Origin: Abyssibacter sp036156195 | Lineage (GTDB): Bacteria > Pseudomonadota > Gammaproteobacteria > Nevskiales > OUC007 | Direction of reading: 5' to 3' | Assembly (NCBI GenBank): GCA_036156195.1 | Contig: JAYZUZ010000008.1 | Span: 124,001-188,000, forward strand | DNA: 64,000 nucleotides | In this document: one piece after another, positions 42,753-52,478 of the stretch | Layout of the letters: every line of letters starts with the position of its first letter | Position numbering within the stretch: the stretch's first letter is position 1 | The notes under the pieces: generated by a model | Databases searched by the model: none | What the model saw: only the letters and a program-made list of their open reading frames with translations | What the model was told of the DNA's origin: nothing | Position numbers and translations under genes: made by a program

Positions 42753-45338
42753 ATGAAAAACGGATGGATGGCCCTGGGATGGGCCGGATTCGGGCTGTTG
42801 CTGAGCGTATCGGCATTTGCCCAGAGCGGGGGAGACGAGCTGGATGCGCTCTTCGGCCCCGCCAGCAGCACGGCGGATGAGGAGCCGAGTTCATCGGAGT
42901 CTGCGTCGTCGTCAGATCGCTCTGACCCGGCTGCGGACTCGCAGGGTGAACCTGCGCCCGAAAGTGCGGAGTCGTCCTCCGACGAGGGCCAGGAGACCAC
43001 CACAGCCGGTGATCCGGTGCGTGATGAAACGCCGCGCCGGCCCGGCAGCCGCATCGTCGAAGAGGTCATCGTCACCGCGCAAAAACGCGAGGAAGATGTC
43101 CAGGACGTGCCGATCATGATCAACGCCTTCAGCGGCGAAAAGCTGGACGCGTTTGGTGTCGAGTCCACGGCCGACCTGGCCAAGATCACCCCTGGGCTGA
43201 CCTACACCTACACCTACGGTTACAGCGTGATCTACATCCGCGGTGTGGGGACAGATGCGTTCTTGCCCAATGCGGACCCCAGCGTGGCGACCTACATCGA
43301 TGGCATCAACATCGGTCCCAGTCAGGGCAAGCAGGACACCCTGGGGCCCGTCGAGCGGGTCGAGGTTCTGAAAGGACCGCAGGGCACCCTGTTTGGCCGG
43401 AATGCGACAGGCGGCGCGATCAATATCGTGACCGCGGACGCGCCGGAGGATTTCGTCGGGACGATTAAGACGTCCTTCGGCAACTTCGATTCGCGCAAGT
43501 ATCAGGTGTATCTGGGCACACCCTTGACCCGCTACGCCGGGGCAACACTGGCCTTGTTCCGCGAAAACCAGGAGTTGTACGGGCGCAACGAAATCTTCGG
43601 GCGGCCCGGCCCGATGAAGGAGGACTACGTGGAAGGTGGCCGGCTGAAGTTCCAGCTGTTCCCCTCCGATGATGTGACGCTGACGCTCACCGGCGCGTTG
43701 AACGAGCAGTTCAATAGCAATTCGCTGTCCCAGGAGAACACCCGGCCGGCGCCGATCTTCACCGGCGGCGTGCCGGCCGATGTACCGGACCGGGTGTGGC
43801 ACAACGATTATCAGGGTGGCAACCAGACCACGAACACCCTGTATGGCGTCACGCTGGAGTGGTTGACCGACCTGGCCGACATCAAGCTGATCTATTCGGA
43901 CAACGAGGCCGTGGTGGACGAGGCGCGGTATGACTACGACTCGACGGAGACTTCGCAGGCCACCTTCTATAGCAACGATCAGTTCAACGATCAGCAGACC
44001 TACGAAGTTCAGCTCCTGTCCAATGCAAGCTCGCCGCTGTCCAAGTACATGAACTGGGTCGCGGGTTACTACCGCCTGAAGGGCGAGGGCGGCTTTGGCA
44101 GCCTGTATCTAACCGCCAATGCGCTGGGGTTCGGGTCCAATGCCAGCGGTATTACCACCCTGCTGGATCGCGTCGGTGGTCTGCTGGGTGCGGCGGGCAT
44201 CGGCGCGCGCATCGACGAGTTCATCAACGCCACGAATGATGTGGTGCTCGGGAATGGCGGCATTCTGACCACCGAGTCCGACGCGTTCTACCTGCAGTCC
44301 ACGATTTTTCTGGGTGACCGTTTCGACCTGACGCTGGGTCTGCGGTATCAGGAAGAGGTCCGTGGGATTACCAACAGCTATCTGGACGTGGTGTCTCCGA
44401 CGGCGGGCGAGCCGCCGAACGAGTACTTCGATTCCGGTGATCAGTCCCAGAACATCCGTCTGCAGAACTTCAGTGCGCCCGATCTGGAAGATGACACGTT
44501 ATCGCCCAAGATTGCGCTGCAGTACCGATTGCGCGACAACGTGCAACTCTTCGGCTCCTGGCAGCGTGCCTACAAAAGCCCGACGTACAACATCGTCAAC
44601 TTCTTTACGGATCCGGATGCGGTCGAACGTGAAACGGCGACCGCCTACGAACTAGGCTTCAAGTCCGACCTGTTTGACGGTAACTTGCGATTAAACGCCG
44701 CCGTCTTCCATACCAAGATCGACAATCTGCTGACGGCGATTGTGTCTATTGGGTCAGGGGGAATCGTCACGTTCCGTAACGCAGGCGAAGCTGAGATCAA
44801 CGGCGCCGAGTTCGACATGGTGTGGCAGCCGCTGCCTGACTGGAACCCCGGTCTGGCCATCGCGGGGGGCGCCACCTACCTCGACGCCAAGTACACCAGC
44901 TATCCCAACGGCGCCGGCTACGATGATGACACCGGCCTGTACTTTGGTGACGACAGTCTGGTGGGCGGTCCGGCGCGGGATTTCTCGGGAAACGACATTG
45001 TTCGTACGCCGGACCTCACGGCCAGTTTCTCCGTGAACCAGTTCATTGGTGGCGTGGCGGGCGGCGATTTCGAAATCGGGATCGATTACTACTACAACAG
45101 CGGTTTCAACACGACGCCGCAGAACTCGCCGCTTTACGAACAACCGGCCTACGACCTCTGGAGCGGGCGGCTGTCCTATTTCTACAACCCCTGGGGATTG
45201 CAGCTGACAGCGTTCGTGGAGAACGCGACCAACACGGACTACTACCAGTCGATTCTCCAGCAGGACTTCGGGCGCACGGTCACGCTGGCTCCACCGCAAC
45301 TGTTCGGGTTGCGGATGAAGTGGGACTTCGCTCAGTAA
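42753..45338 (+). CDS. TonB-dependent outer-membrane receptor
   Basis: 861 residues from ATG 42753 after GGAGGAG (42743-42749). A signal peptide (about 1-24) is followed by a Ser/Asp/Glu-rich low-complexity stretch (about 30-88), then the TonB box-like VEEVIVTAQKREEDVQDVPI, plug motif GPQGTLFGRNATGGAINIVT and a 22-strand-type barrel ending LFGLRMKWDFAQ with a C-terminal aromatic-rich strand. The plug resembles IacT/steroid- or terpene-type receptors rather than classical siderophore ones, an inference from the AQKREEDVQDVP consensus common to those receptors. It is likely the uptake route for the substrate of the P450 module and is immediately followed by its own TonB system. Confidence 0.93.
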   Translation: MKNGWMALGWAGFGLLLSVSAFAQSGGDELDALFGPASSTADEEPSSSESASSSDRSDPAADSQGEPAPESAESSSDEGQETTTAGDPVRDETPRRPGSRIVEEVIVTAQKREEDVQDVPIMINAFSGEKLDAFGVESTADLAKITPGLTYTYTYGYSVIYIRGVGTDAFLPNADPSVATYIDGINIGPSQGKQDTLGPVERVEVLKGPQGTLFGRNATGGAINIVTADAPEDFVGTIKTSFGNFDSRKYQVYLGTPLTRYAGATLALFRENQELYGRNEIFGRPGPMKEDYVEGGRLKFQLFPSDDVTLTLTGALNEQFNSNSLSQENTRPAPIFTGGVPADVPDRVWHNDYQGGNQTTNTLYGVTLEWLTDLADIKLIYSDNEAVVDEARYDYDSTETSQATFYSNDQFNDQQTYEVQLLSNASSPLSKYMNWVAGYYRLKGEGGFGSLYLTANALGFGSNASGITTLLDRVGGLLGAAGIGARIDEFINATNDVVLGNGGILTTESDAFYLQSTIFLGDRFDLTLGLRYQEEVRGITNSYLDVVSPTAGEPPNEYFDSGDQSQNIRLQNFSAPDLEDDTLSPKIALQYRLRDNVQLFGSWQRAYKSPTYNIVNFFTDPDAVERETATAYELGFKSDLFDGNLRLNAAVFHTKIDNLLTAIVSIGSGGIVTFRNAGEAEINGAEFDMVWQPLPDWNPGLAIAGGATYLDAKYTSYPNGAGYDDDTGLYFGDDSLVGGPARDFSGNDIVRTPDLTASFSVNQFIGGVAGGDFEIGIDYYYNSGFNTTPQNSPLYEQPAYDLWSGRLSYFYNPWGLQLTAFVENATNTDYYQSILQQDFGRTVTLAPPQLFGLRMKWDFAQ

Positions 45339-45342
45339 CGCC

Positions 45343-46794
45343 ATGCGCGTACCGATCCAACGCCGTCGTCTCAGGCCTGGCTTCAGTTTGCTGCTGGCAG
45401 CTTCGCTGCTGCCGGCCGTGACAGGCGCTGCGGAGACGAGGGCCGTGGAGCTGCCGGCGGTGCTGAAGCAAGTGCAGGCCGAACGTGAGCGGGCTGAGTC
45501 GGCGCTCGCGGAGCGGGAGGCCGCGTTCCAGGCTCGCCTGGAAGCGGCCCGGGCACGGGTTGCTCAAGCCGAGGCAACCGTTGCGGCACGGGAGGCAGAG
45601 GGGCGCCATCTGGAGGCGACGTTTGATGCCAATGAGCAGGCGCTGACCGATAAGGCCCAGCTTCTAAAGGACAAAACTGGCGCGTTGAAGGAGTTGTTTG
45701 GTGTATTCCAGCAGACGGCTTCCGATCTCATCGGTGCGTTTTCCAGCTCGGCCACCAGTCTGCAGTACCCCGGACGCGACCAGTGGCTGGAGGCCTTCGC
45801 CAACCGCATGAAGCACGCATCCGAGGTGTCCTCCGTCGAGGACATCCGTGGATTGTGGTTCGAGATGCAACGAGAGATCGACGCGCTTGGGCGGGTCGTC
45901 CGGCTGACGGCACCCGTTCGTGAAGTCGATGGCACGGTGGCCGAACTCACGCTGGTGCGGGTGGGTAATTTCAATCTGGTTACCGACCAGCCCGAGACCC
46001 GGTACCTGACCTGGGATGCCGGCACACAGCAGGTGCTGGCGATGGAACGGCCACCTGCCGGCGACGCGCTGGCGACCCTGGATCGCTACCTGGCGGCGGA
46101 CGCGGCACTGCAGTCGCTGGCGGTGGACCCGACAGGTGGCGTGCTGCTTTCCCTGCTGGCTCAAAAACCAAGTCTGTCGGAACGCATCGACCAGGGGGCG
46201 CTGGTCGGATACATGATTCTGGGGCTGGGCGCGGCGGCACTCGTACTGGCGCTGCTCAAGCTGTTGCAAATGGCGTGGGTTAGCCTCGCGGTCGCGCGTC
46301 AGAACCGCCGACTGGACGCCCCGCGTGGATCGAACGCGTTGGGTCGCCTGCTACTGACATACCAGACGCATCAGGCCCGCGATCCGGAAACGCTCGCCCA
46401 GCACCTGCATGCGCAGCTGGGCCGTGAGGCCACGCGTGTCCATCGATTCACCGTGTTCCTGGCCATTATCGCCGCCGTAGCGCCGCTCATGGGGTTGCTT
46501 GGCACCGTGGTGGGCATGATCAATACGTTCCAGGCGATCACGCTTTACGGGACCGGTGATCCACAAACCATGGCCGGTGGTATCTCCCAGGCTCTGATCA
46601 CAACGGTGCTCGGCTTGGTGGTGGCAGTCCCCGCCGTGTTGTTGCATGCCCTGGTCAACGCACGTGGTCGCGGTGTCGTGAATCGGCTCAAGGCGCATGC
46701 CGCCCGCTTGGCGGGTGACCACCGGGCATTACTGGATGACACCTTCACTCGGACCGCTGCCGAGGTGTTGCCGACTCAGGAGGCCAGGGCATGA
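45343..46794 (+). CDS. TtpC-like MotA/TolQ/ExbB-family protein, first copy
   Basis: 483 residues: signal peptide (to about 28), periplasmic coiled coil (about 30-110, ERAESALAEREAAFQAR), a periplasmic domain to about 280, then membrane helices and the ExbB/TolQ channel domain (APLMGLLGTVVGMINTFQAI and GISQALITTVLGLVVAVPA). TtpC is the extra component of Vibrio-type TonB2 systems that links ExbB/ExbD to TonB2. Its start is 4 bases after the receptor stop, so it is likely cotranscribed with it, and its stop overlaps the exbD1 start (ATGA). Confidence 0.9.
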   Translation: MRVPIQRRRLRPGFSLLLAASLLPAVTGAAETRAVELPAVLKQVQAERERAESALAEREAAFQARLEAARARVAQAEATVAAREAEGRHLEATFDANEQALTDKAQLLKDKTGALKELFGVFQQTASDLIGAFSSSATSLQYPGRDQWLEAFANRMKHASEVSSVEDIRGLWFEMQREIDALGRVVRLTAPVREVDGTVAELTLVRVGNFNLVTDQPETRYLTWDAGTQQVLAMERPPAGDALATLDRYLAADAALQSLAVDPTGGVLLSLLAQKPSLSERIDQGALVGYMILGLGAAALVLALLKLLQMAWVSLAVARQNRRLDAPRGSNALGRLLLTYQTHQARDPETLAQHLHAQLGREATRVHRFTVFLAIIAAVAPLMGLLGTVVGMINTFQAITLYGTGDPQTMAGGISQALITTVLGLVVAVPAVLLHALVNARGRGVVNRLKAHAARLAGDHRALLDDTFTRTAAEVLPTQEARA

Positions 46795-47204
46795 GCGAAT
46801 TTCTGAGCGAGTCCGGTGGTGAAGAGCAGGACAGCGGCATTGATCTGACGCCGATGCTTGATGTGGTCTTCATCATGCTGATCTTCTTCATCGTGACGGC
46901 AACCTTCGTCAAGGAAGCCGGCATTGATGTGGACCGACCGCCAGCCACGACGGCGGAGCGTCAGGACCTGGCCAACATCCTCATCGCCATTTCCCCGGAC
47001 GATGACATCTGGATCGACAACCGCCGGATCGACGAGCGGGATTTGGCGGCCACGATCAAGCGTCTGCACGCCGAAAACCCGCAGGGGTCAGTTGTCATCC
47101 AGGCCGATCGCGAATCCACGCACAAGACGCTTGTCGTGGTGATGGATGCCGTGCAGAAGGCCGGCGTCAGTCAGGTGGCCGTAGCCGCAGAGAACGAGGG
47201 CTAG
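46791..47204 (+). CDS. ExbD/TolR-family biopolymer transport protein, first copy
   Basis: 137 residues. One membrane helix (IDLTPMLDVVFIMLIFFIVTATFVKE) carries the conserved Asp of LDVVFI that uses the proton gradient; the periplasmic part ends VVVMDAVQKAGVSQVAVA. It partners TtpC-type proteins to energise TonB. Overlaps ttpC1 by 4 bases. Confidence 0.93.
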   Translation: MSEFLSESGGEEQDSGIDLTPMLDVVFIMLIFFIVTATFVKEAGIDVDRPPATTAERQDLANILIAISPDDDIWIDNRRIDERDLAATIKRLHAENPQGSVVIQADRESTHKTLVVVMDAVQKAGVSQVAVAAENEG

Positions 47205-47293
47205 ACGCCATGCCCATCCCAATGAATCCACGTATTCAACAAACAGGCACGATCCAGCGCGCTTCGGTAGCGCGCGGAGGACAGGAGACCGGT

Positions 47294-48136
47294 ATGCAAC
47301 ACCACACTCGACTTGGATGGGCGTGGGGCGCCCTGCTGGGCTGCTCACTGGAGATGCCCGCGCACGCCCAGGACGTCCGGAAGCTCATCGAAGAGGGGCA
47401 GCAGTATCTGGTGGCCCAGCAGGAATCCCAGGCGCGGATTGACGCCGCTGCCAGTGAAACGGATGACCTGAACGCCGAGTACCAGCGCCTGCTCCGTCAA
47501 ATCGAGGGGTTGGAGGCCTACAACCGGCAACTGCGCACCCAGGTCCGGGCCCAGGACGAGGAGATTGCGCGCACGGATCGTTCGATCTCCAAGGCGACCG
47601 AGGTAGACCGTCAGCTGCTGCCGCTGCTGAGCAACATGGTGGCGGCTTATGAACAACTGGTGGCGGTGAGTCCGCCGTTTCTACCGGAAGAACGTGCCGA
47701 TCGTATCGAGTTCTTGCAGGCCACCGTCGATCGCGCCGATGTCGCGGCTGCCGAGAAGTTTCGCCAAGTGCTGGATGCGTACCTGACCGAGCTGACCTAT
47801 GGCAGCACAATCGAAGCCTACGCCGATGTCATCCAGACGCCCGGGGGTGAGCGCGAGGTGACCGTGCTGCGCCTGGGTCGGATCGGCCTGTACTACCAGA
47901 CCGCGGATCGGCTGCACACGGGACGTTGGAATCCGTCATCCAGATCCTGGGAGCCCTTGGACAATGTCTATCGCAACGGCATCTACGAAGCGATTCGGGT
48001 TGCCAACAAGCTCACGGCGCCGTCGTTGCTCAGCGTGCCCTTGCCGCCGCCCCAGGCTGCAACGGCGGCTGCGCGCCGTGCTTATGAGGGTGAGCAGGCC
48101 GCCCCGGCATTGGCCTACGCGGAGCCTCGGCCATGA
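47294..48136 (+). CDS. DUF3450-family periplasmic coiled-coil protein
   Basis: 280 residues from ATG 47294, placed after AGGAGA; an upstream ATG at 47210 lacks such a site and would extend the signal peptide. A signal peptide (about 1-25, ending AHA|Q) is followed by a long coiled coil (about 30-110) and a globular part with VLRLGRIGLYYQTADRL and NGIYEAIRVANKL. DUF3450 genes almost always accompany TonB2/TtpC loci, where they are thought to help energy transfer. It lies between the two ttpC copies and overlaps the second by 4 bases. Confidence 0.85.
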   Translation: MQHHTRLGWAWGALLGCSLEMPAHAQDVRKLIEEGQQYLVAQQESQARIDAAASETDDLNAEYQRLLRQIEGLEAYNRQLRTQVRAQDEEIARTDRSISKATEVDRQLLPLLSNMVAAYEQLVAVSPPFLPEERADRIEFLQATVDRADVAAAEKFRQVLDAYLTELTYGSTIEAYADVIQTPGGEREVTVLRLGRIGLYYQTADRLHTGRWNPSSRSWEPLDNVYRNGIYEAIRVANKLTAPSLLSVPLPPPQAATAAARRAYEGEQAAPALAYAEPRP

Positions 48137-49515
48137 AGCGGCTGATGACACTATTGGCGCTCTGTGCGCTCGGCGGCCCGGCGGCCATGGCCCAGACGGC
48201 AGGCGACGCAGCCCTGCTCGAAGCCATTCGCACCGGCCAGCTGGGGCAGAGCGAGGACACCCGCCGCCAGCTTGCGGCCTTCGCCTCGGCCTCTGAGGCC
48301 CGGCAGCGACAACTACTGGCCGACGCCCGCGACCGGCGTGATGCGTTGCAGCGCACGAGCGATACGCTGGAAGTGACGGCCCGCGAAAAGCAGGCGCTTT
48401 ATGAAGATCGTATCCGTCAGCTGCGGGCCGAGCTGGGGCCGGATGCCGCTTTGTTCGGGATCTTGCAGCAACTCGCCAGTGAGTTGATCGGCTTGGTGCG
48501 CAACTCGCCAACCTCCCTAGAACTACCCGACCGGGAGGCCTGGCTGGCGTCGTTCGTGGAGCGGATGGAGAAGGCATCGGAGATCTTCACCATCGCCGAT
48601 CTGGAACAGCTCTGGTTTCTGATTCAGCAGGAGATTCATGCCTCGGGGCAGATTGTGCGCTCCAACGCCGAGGTGCTCGCAGAGAGCGGGGTGCGTGAAA
48701 CCCGGGCGGTGGTGCGCGTTGGCAAATTTGCCCTGGTGTCGGATGAGCCGGAACCCGCCTATCTGGCCTGGCAGGCCGACACCCAGCGCGTGTCGGTGCT
48801 CAAGCGTCAGCCGGCTGGCCCGGCCCTCAGGCGTGTCGATGCGTACATGGCCAATCGCGAGGGTGTCGCGGCCTTGGGCATCGACCCGACCGGCGGCTCC
48901 TTGCTCACACGTCTGGTCGACGCGCCCTCGCTGCGAGACCGTGTCAACCAGGGTGGTCTGATCGGCTATCTCATTCTTGCGCTGGGCGCAGTGGGTGTGC
49001 TGATTGCGATCTACAAGCTGGTCAGCATTCTGATCGTTTCGGCCCGGGTGGCCGCACAGCGTCGTCAGCTTGATGAACCGCGCCCTGGCAATCCACTGGG
49101 TCGGATGCTGGCGATTTATGCCCGTCATCAAGACGTCGACACCGAGACCCTGGAGATGCGTCTGGGCGAGGCCATTCTCGCCGAGCGGCCACGCATTGAC
49201 CGGTTCGTCGGCTTGCTGAAGGTCATTGCCACGGTCGCGCCACTCATGGGGCTCATGGGCACGGTGATTGGCATGATCGCGACATTCCAGGCGATTACGC
49301 TGTTTGGCACCGGTGATCCGAAAACCATGGCCGGAGGCATCTCGCAGGCGTTGGTGACGACGGTACTGGGTTTGACCGTCGCGATTCCCACGGTGCTCTT
49401 GCATGCGATGGTCAGCGCCCGTGCCAACGCGGTCATCAATACCCTTAAGCACCAGACAGCCGGCCTGATCGCCGAGCGCATGGAAGCCCGGGCCGCCGGG
49501 CAGCAGCGAGGCTGA
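48133..49515 (+). CDS. TtpC-like MotA/TolQ/ExbB-family protein, second copy
   Basis: 460 residues with the same layout as the copy at 45343: signal peptide, coiled coil (about 45-95), periplasmic domain and a C-terminal TolQ/ExbB channel with APLMGLMGTVIGMIATFQAI and GISQALVTTVLGLTVAIPT. The two copies share clear sequence similarity in the channel (for example GTGDP-TMAGGISQAL in both) and look like an old tandem duplication including their exbD partners. exbB starts 1 base after its stop. Confidence 0.9.
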   Translation: MKRLMTLLALCALGGPAAMAQTAGDAALLEAIRTGQLGQSEDTRRQLAAFASASEARQRQLLADARDRRDALQRTSDTLEVTAREKQALYEDRIRQLRAELGPDAALFGILQQLASELIGLVRNSPTSLELPDREAWLASFVERMEKASEIFTIADLEQLWFLIQQEIHASGQIVRSNAEVLAESGVRETRAVVRVGKFALVSDEPEPAYLAWQADTQRVSVLKRQPAGPALRRVDAYMANREGVAALGIDPTGGSLLTRLVDAPSLRDRVNQGGLIGYLILALGAVGVLIAIYKLVSILIVSARVAAQRRQLDEPRPGNPLGRMLAIYARHQDVDTETLEMRLGEAILAERPRIDRFVGLLKVIATVAPLMGLMGTVIGMIATFQAITLFGTGDPKTMAGGISQALVTTVLGLTVAIPTVLLHAMVSARANAVINTLKHQTAGLIAERMEARAAGQQRG

Positions 49516-49516
49516 G

Positions 49517-50071
49517 ATGCCGGACGCTCTGGATTTGTTGCTGTCGGACATCCTGTTCCAGGTGAATCATTTCATGACCCTGGGCGGCGACGTGCTGTGG
49601 CTCATTGCCTTGGCGATCTTCCTGATGTGGGCGCTGATCGTGGAGCGGGCGCAGTTCTTCTTTGTTCGCTATCCGCGTAAGGCTCGCCGGGTTCAGGCGT
49701 TCTGGGATGCCCGGAGTGATCACCGCTCCTGGCAGGCGCATCAGATTCGTGAAGCGCTGCTCGCGGGATTGCGTGAGCAGGCACGCGCTTACCTCACGAC
49801 AGTCAAAACGCTGGTGGCCATTTGTCCGCTCTTGGGTCTGCTGGGCACGGTCACCGGAATGATCGCAGTGTTCGATGTGATGGCATCGGCCGGCATGGGT
49901 AATCCCCGTTTGATGGCCGACGGCGTGGCCAAGGCCACCGTCCCCACGATGGCTGGCATGGTCGGCGCCCTGTCGGGAGTGTTCGCGATTTACTGGCTGG
50001 ACTGGCAGGCCCGCGGCCGGATCAGCCGGCTGGCGGATGAGTTGCCGACAGAGCGGGTGCCGTCGTCATGA
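49517..50071 (+). CDS. exbB: ExbB/TolQ-family protein
   Basis: 184 residues with three membrane segments and the channel motif LGLLGTVTGMIAVFDVMASA followed by KATVPTMAGMVGALSGVFAI. It would form the proton channel pentamer with ExbD. It is shorter than the two TtpC proteins, with no periplasmic coiled coil, as in the ExbB2 of TonB2 systems. Its stop overlaps exbD2 by 4 bases. Confidence 0.9.
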   Translation: MPDALDLLLSDILFQVNHFMTLGGDVLWLIALAIFLMWALIVERAQFFFVRYPRKARRVQAFWDARSDHRSWQAHQIREALLAGLREQARAYLTTVKTLVAICPLLGLLGTVTGMIAVFDVMASAGMGNPRLMADGVAKATVPTMAGMVGALSGVFAIYWLDWQARGRISRLADELPTERVPSS

Positions 50072-50478
50072 GGGAGTTTCTGGCTGAGGACAACGGCTCG
50101 GGAGACGAGGCCGGCATCGACCTGACGCCGATGCTGGATGTGGTCTTCATCATGCTGATTTTCTTCATTGTCACGGCCTCCTTCGTCAAGGAGTCCGGCT
50201 TCGATGTGAACCGGCCTGATAACCAGCAAAGCGAGCCGAAGCAGAACGAGGTGAAAAACATCCTCGTGAACATCGCGGCCGACGGTCAGCTCTTTGTGAA
50301 CCGACGCCGCGTGGACCCCGGCAGCCTCACCGCCAACATCAAGCGGCTGCATGCGGAATCACCCAAAGGTGCCGTGGTGATTCAGGCCGAGGATGCTTCC
50401 AAGAATGTCTGGATGATCACCGTCATGGATGCCGCCCGAAAGGCCGGTGTCTACAACGTGTCCATCGCAGCGAACTAG
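50068..50478 (+). CDS. exbD: ExbD-family protein, second copy
   Basis: 136 residues. The membrane helix IDLTPMLDVVFIMLIFFIVT is identical over this stretch to ExbD1, then the copies diverge (NRPDNQQSEPKQNEVKNILV). The C-terminus ends VMDAARKAGVYNVSIAAN. The near-identity of the helix and difference in the periplasmic part suggest different TonB or TtpC partners. It starts inside the end of exbB. Confidence 0.93.
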   Translation: MREFLAEDNGSGDEAGIDLTPMLDVVFIMLIFFIVTASFVKESGFDVNRPDNQQSEPKQNEVKNILVNIAADGQLFVNRRRVDPGSLTANIKRLHAESPKGAVVIQAEDASKNVWMITVMDAARKAGVYNVSIAAN

Positions 50479-50487
50479 GAGGCGACC

Positions 50488-51141
50488 ATGTCCAGCGCAT
50501 TGCTACAGGTGAGCCGTCCGGATGCTCCATGGCGTAGCCTGCTGCGGCTCATCATCGGTGCGCTGACCGCAGCGGTGATTACATTGCTGTTGTATTGGTT
50601 GATGTCTGCACTGGTGGCGGCCGGCCGCAATGCGCTCACCGAGGCGCCCAAGGGCCGCATCGTTGATTTCGTGCGAGTGCCCGAACCGCCGCAGCTGCGG
50701 ACGGAACAGCCCAAGCCCGAGAAGCCGCCGAAGCCGGAAATCGCTCCCGAGACACCCCAGGTACAGAGCGAGACGGTCAAGCCGTCGGGCAACACGGTCA
50801 ACATCGGCAGCTTGTCCGTGGACAGCGAACTGGCCGTCGATACCAGTGCCGGGTTGTCGGCCTCTGATGGCGAGTATCTGCCCATTGTGAAGGTGGCACC
50901 GCAGTATCCCCGGCGGGCACAGACCCGGGGCATCGAAGGTTGGGTCCTGTTGAGTTTCACCGTCACCGAAACCGGTGCGGTCGTGGATCCGGTCGTACTG
51001 GACGCCGAGCCTGCGGGCGTCTTCGAAGACGCAGCCAGCAAGGCCGTTGTGCGCTTCAAGTACAAGCCGCGGGTGATCAACGGGCAGGCACAGCAGGTGA
51101 CGGGTGTCGAACACCTGATCACCTTCGAGCTGGATGACTAG
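50488..51141 (+). CDS. tonB: TonB energy-transducing protein
   Basis: 217 residues. A single N-terminal anchor (about 18-40), a Pro-rich spacer with PKPEKPPKPE (about 75-84) and a TonB C-terminal domain with PQYPRRAQTRGIEGWVLLSF ... VVRFKYKPRVI. It spans the periplasm to reach receptor plugs. It follows exbD2 by 9 bases, completing the exbB-exbD-tonB trio. Confidence 0.94.
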   Translation: MSSALLQVSRPDAPWRSLLRLIIGALTAAVITLLLYWLMSALVAAGRNALTEAPKGRIVDFVRVPEPPQLRTEQPKPEKPPKPEIAPETPQVQSETVKPSGNTVNIGSLSVDSELAVDTSAGLSASDGEYLPIVKVAPQYPRRAQTRGIEGWVLLSFTVTETGAVVDPVVLDAEPAGVFEDAASKAVVRFKYKPRVINGQAQQVTGVEHLITFELDD

Positions 51142-51151
51142 GGGGCGACCG

Positions 51152-52420
51152 ATGCGCCAATGGCTGAGTGTCCTGCTGATTTTCGCGCTGGCGCTGCCGC
51201 CGGTGGTGCTGGCGGATGAGGGGTCGCGCAAGCCGCGCGAGACGCGCAAGACCGAGAAACTCTCGCCAGCGGTTTATGAGCAGATCGCCGAAGCCCAGGT
51301 GGCCTTGGACGAGCAGCGTCTGGCTGACGCGGAATCCATTCTGCAGACCCTCTTGGCAGACCGTGAGGCGCTGACCCACTACGAGCAGGCGCAAGCCCTT
51401 AATTTTCTCGCGGCGGTGCATTACGAGCAGGGGCGGACCGACGCGACGATCGAAGACTACAAATCTCTGCTGCGATTGCCCGATGGTGTTCCCGAGCAGC
51501 TGCGCGACAACTCCCTGTTCCGCTTGGCCCAGCTGTACTTTGTGCAGGCGGACTACGAGACATCGATCCGAGCGTTGGACGCCTGGATGCAGCGCGTCGA
51601 AGCTGTGCGCCCCGAGGCCTGGTTGCTCAAGGCCCAGGCCTATTACCAGCTCGATCGGCATGCGGAGGCCGAGCCGGCCATCATCGAGGCCCTGCGTGAG
51701 GCCCGACGTCGCAAGCAGCCTCTGCAGGAGAACTGGCTGGCCCTGCTGCGTGCCGTGTACTACGAGCTGGGTGATTACCCGAAGGCCGCCCGTGTTCTCG
51801 GTGAACTGATTGAGCGTTGGCCCAGTGCCAGTTACTACAAACAGTTGGCCGGGATGCTGGGGTTGATGGAGTTGCAATCGGCCCAGCTGGCCGTCATGCA
51901 CGCGGCTTATGTCAACAACATGCTGGATAGCGAGTCGGAGTTGCTGAACATGGCGCGGCTGTACATGGCGGAAGATGCGCCGCATCCGGCCATCGAGTTG
52001 CTGGACGCGGCCATGCAGGCCGGCACGGTAGAGGCCACAGCCGACAACCTGCAGCTGCTGGCCCAGGCCATGGCTCTGGGCAAGGAGTACGAACGACAGG
52101 TGCCTGTACTGGCACGCGCGGCCGAGCTGTCCGGCGATGCCCGGCAATACGTGTATCTGGGGCAGGCGCAGATTGCGCTGAATCAATGGGCTGCAGCGGC
52201 CGAGGCGCTGGAACAGGCCTTGTCGATCGGGGGGCTGGACCGTCCGGGCAGCATCTACATGCAGTTGGGTACGGCGTACTTCAACCTCAAGCGCCACGGC
52301 CCCGCCCGTCAGGCGTTCAAGCAAGCGGCCGCCTATGACGATTATCGCCAGCAGGCGCAGCAATGGGTGGCCTTCGTCAACAGTGAAGTCGAACGCGAGC
52401 GCGCCCTGCGCGGCGGCTAA
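51152..52420 (+). CDS. TPR-repeat periplasmic protein of the TonB2 locus
   Basis: 422 residues from ATG 51152 (after AGGGGG), which places the signal peptide (MRQWLSVLLIFALALPPVVLA) at the N-terminus; the start at 51134 is less likely. About ten helical repeats follow, for example AEPAIIEALREARRRKQPLQ and AAAEALEQALSIGGLDRPGS. TPR proteins are regular members of Vibrio-type tonB2 operons and are thought to aid assembly. It starts 10 bases after tonB. Confidence 0.85.
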   Translation: MRQWLSVLLIFALALPPVVLADEGSRKPRETRKTEKLSPAVYEQIAEAQVALDEQRLADAESILQTLLADREALTHYEQAQALNFLAAVHYEQGRTDATIEDYKSLLRLPDGVPEQLRDNSLFRLAQLYFVQADYETSIRALDAWMQRVEAVRPEAWLLKAQAYYQLDRHAEAEPAIIEALREARRRKQPLQENWLALLRAVYYELGDYPKAARVLGELIERWPSASYYKQLAGMLGLMELQSAQLAVMHAAYVNNMLDSESELLNMARLYMAEDAPHPAIELLDAAMQAGTVEATADNLQLLAQAMALGKEYERQVPVLARAAELSGDARQYVYLGQAQIALNQWAAAAEALEQALSIGGLDRPGSIYMQLGTAYFNLKRHGPARQAFKQAAAYDDYRQQAQQWVAFVNSEVERERALRGG

Positions 52421-52478
52421 TCATCGCCAGCCGACTGGCGATGACCAGGACGATCGACTCGATCCCATCGGAGGGGAC

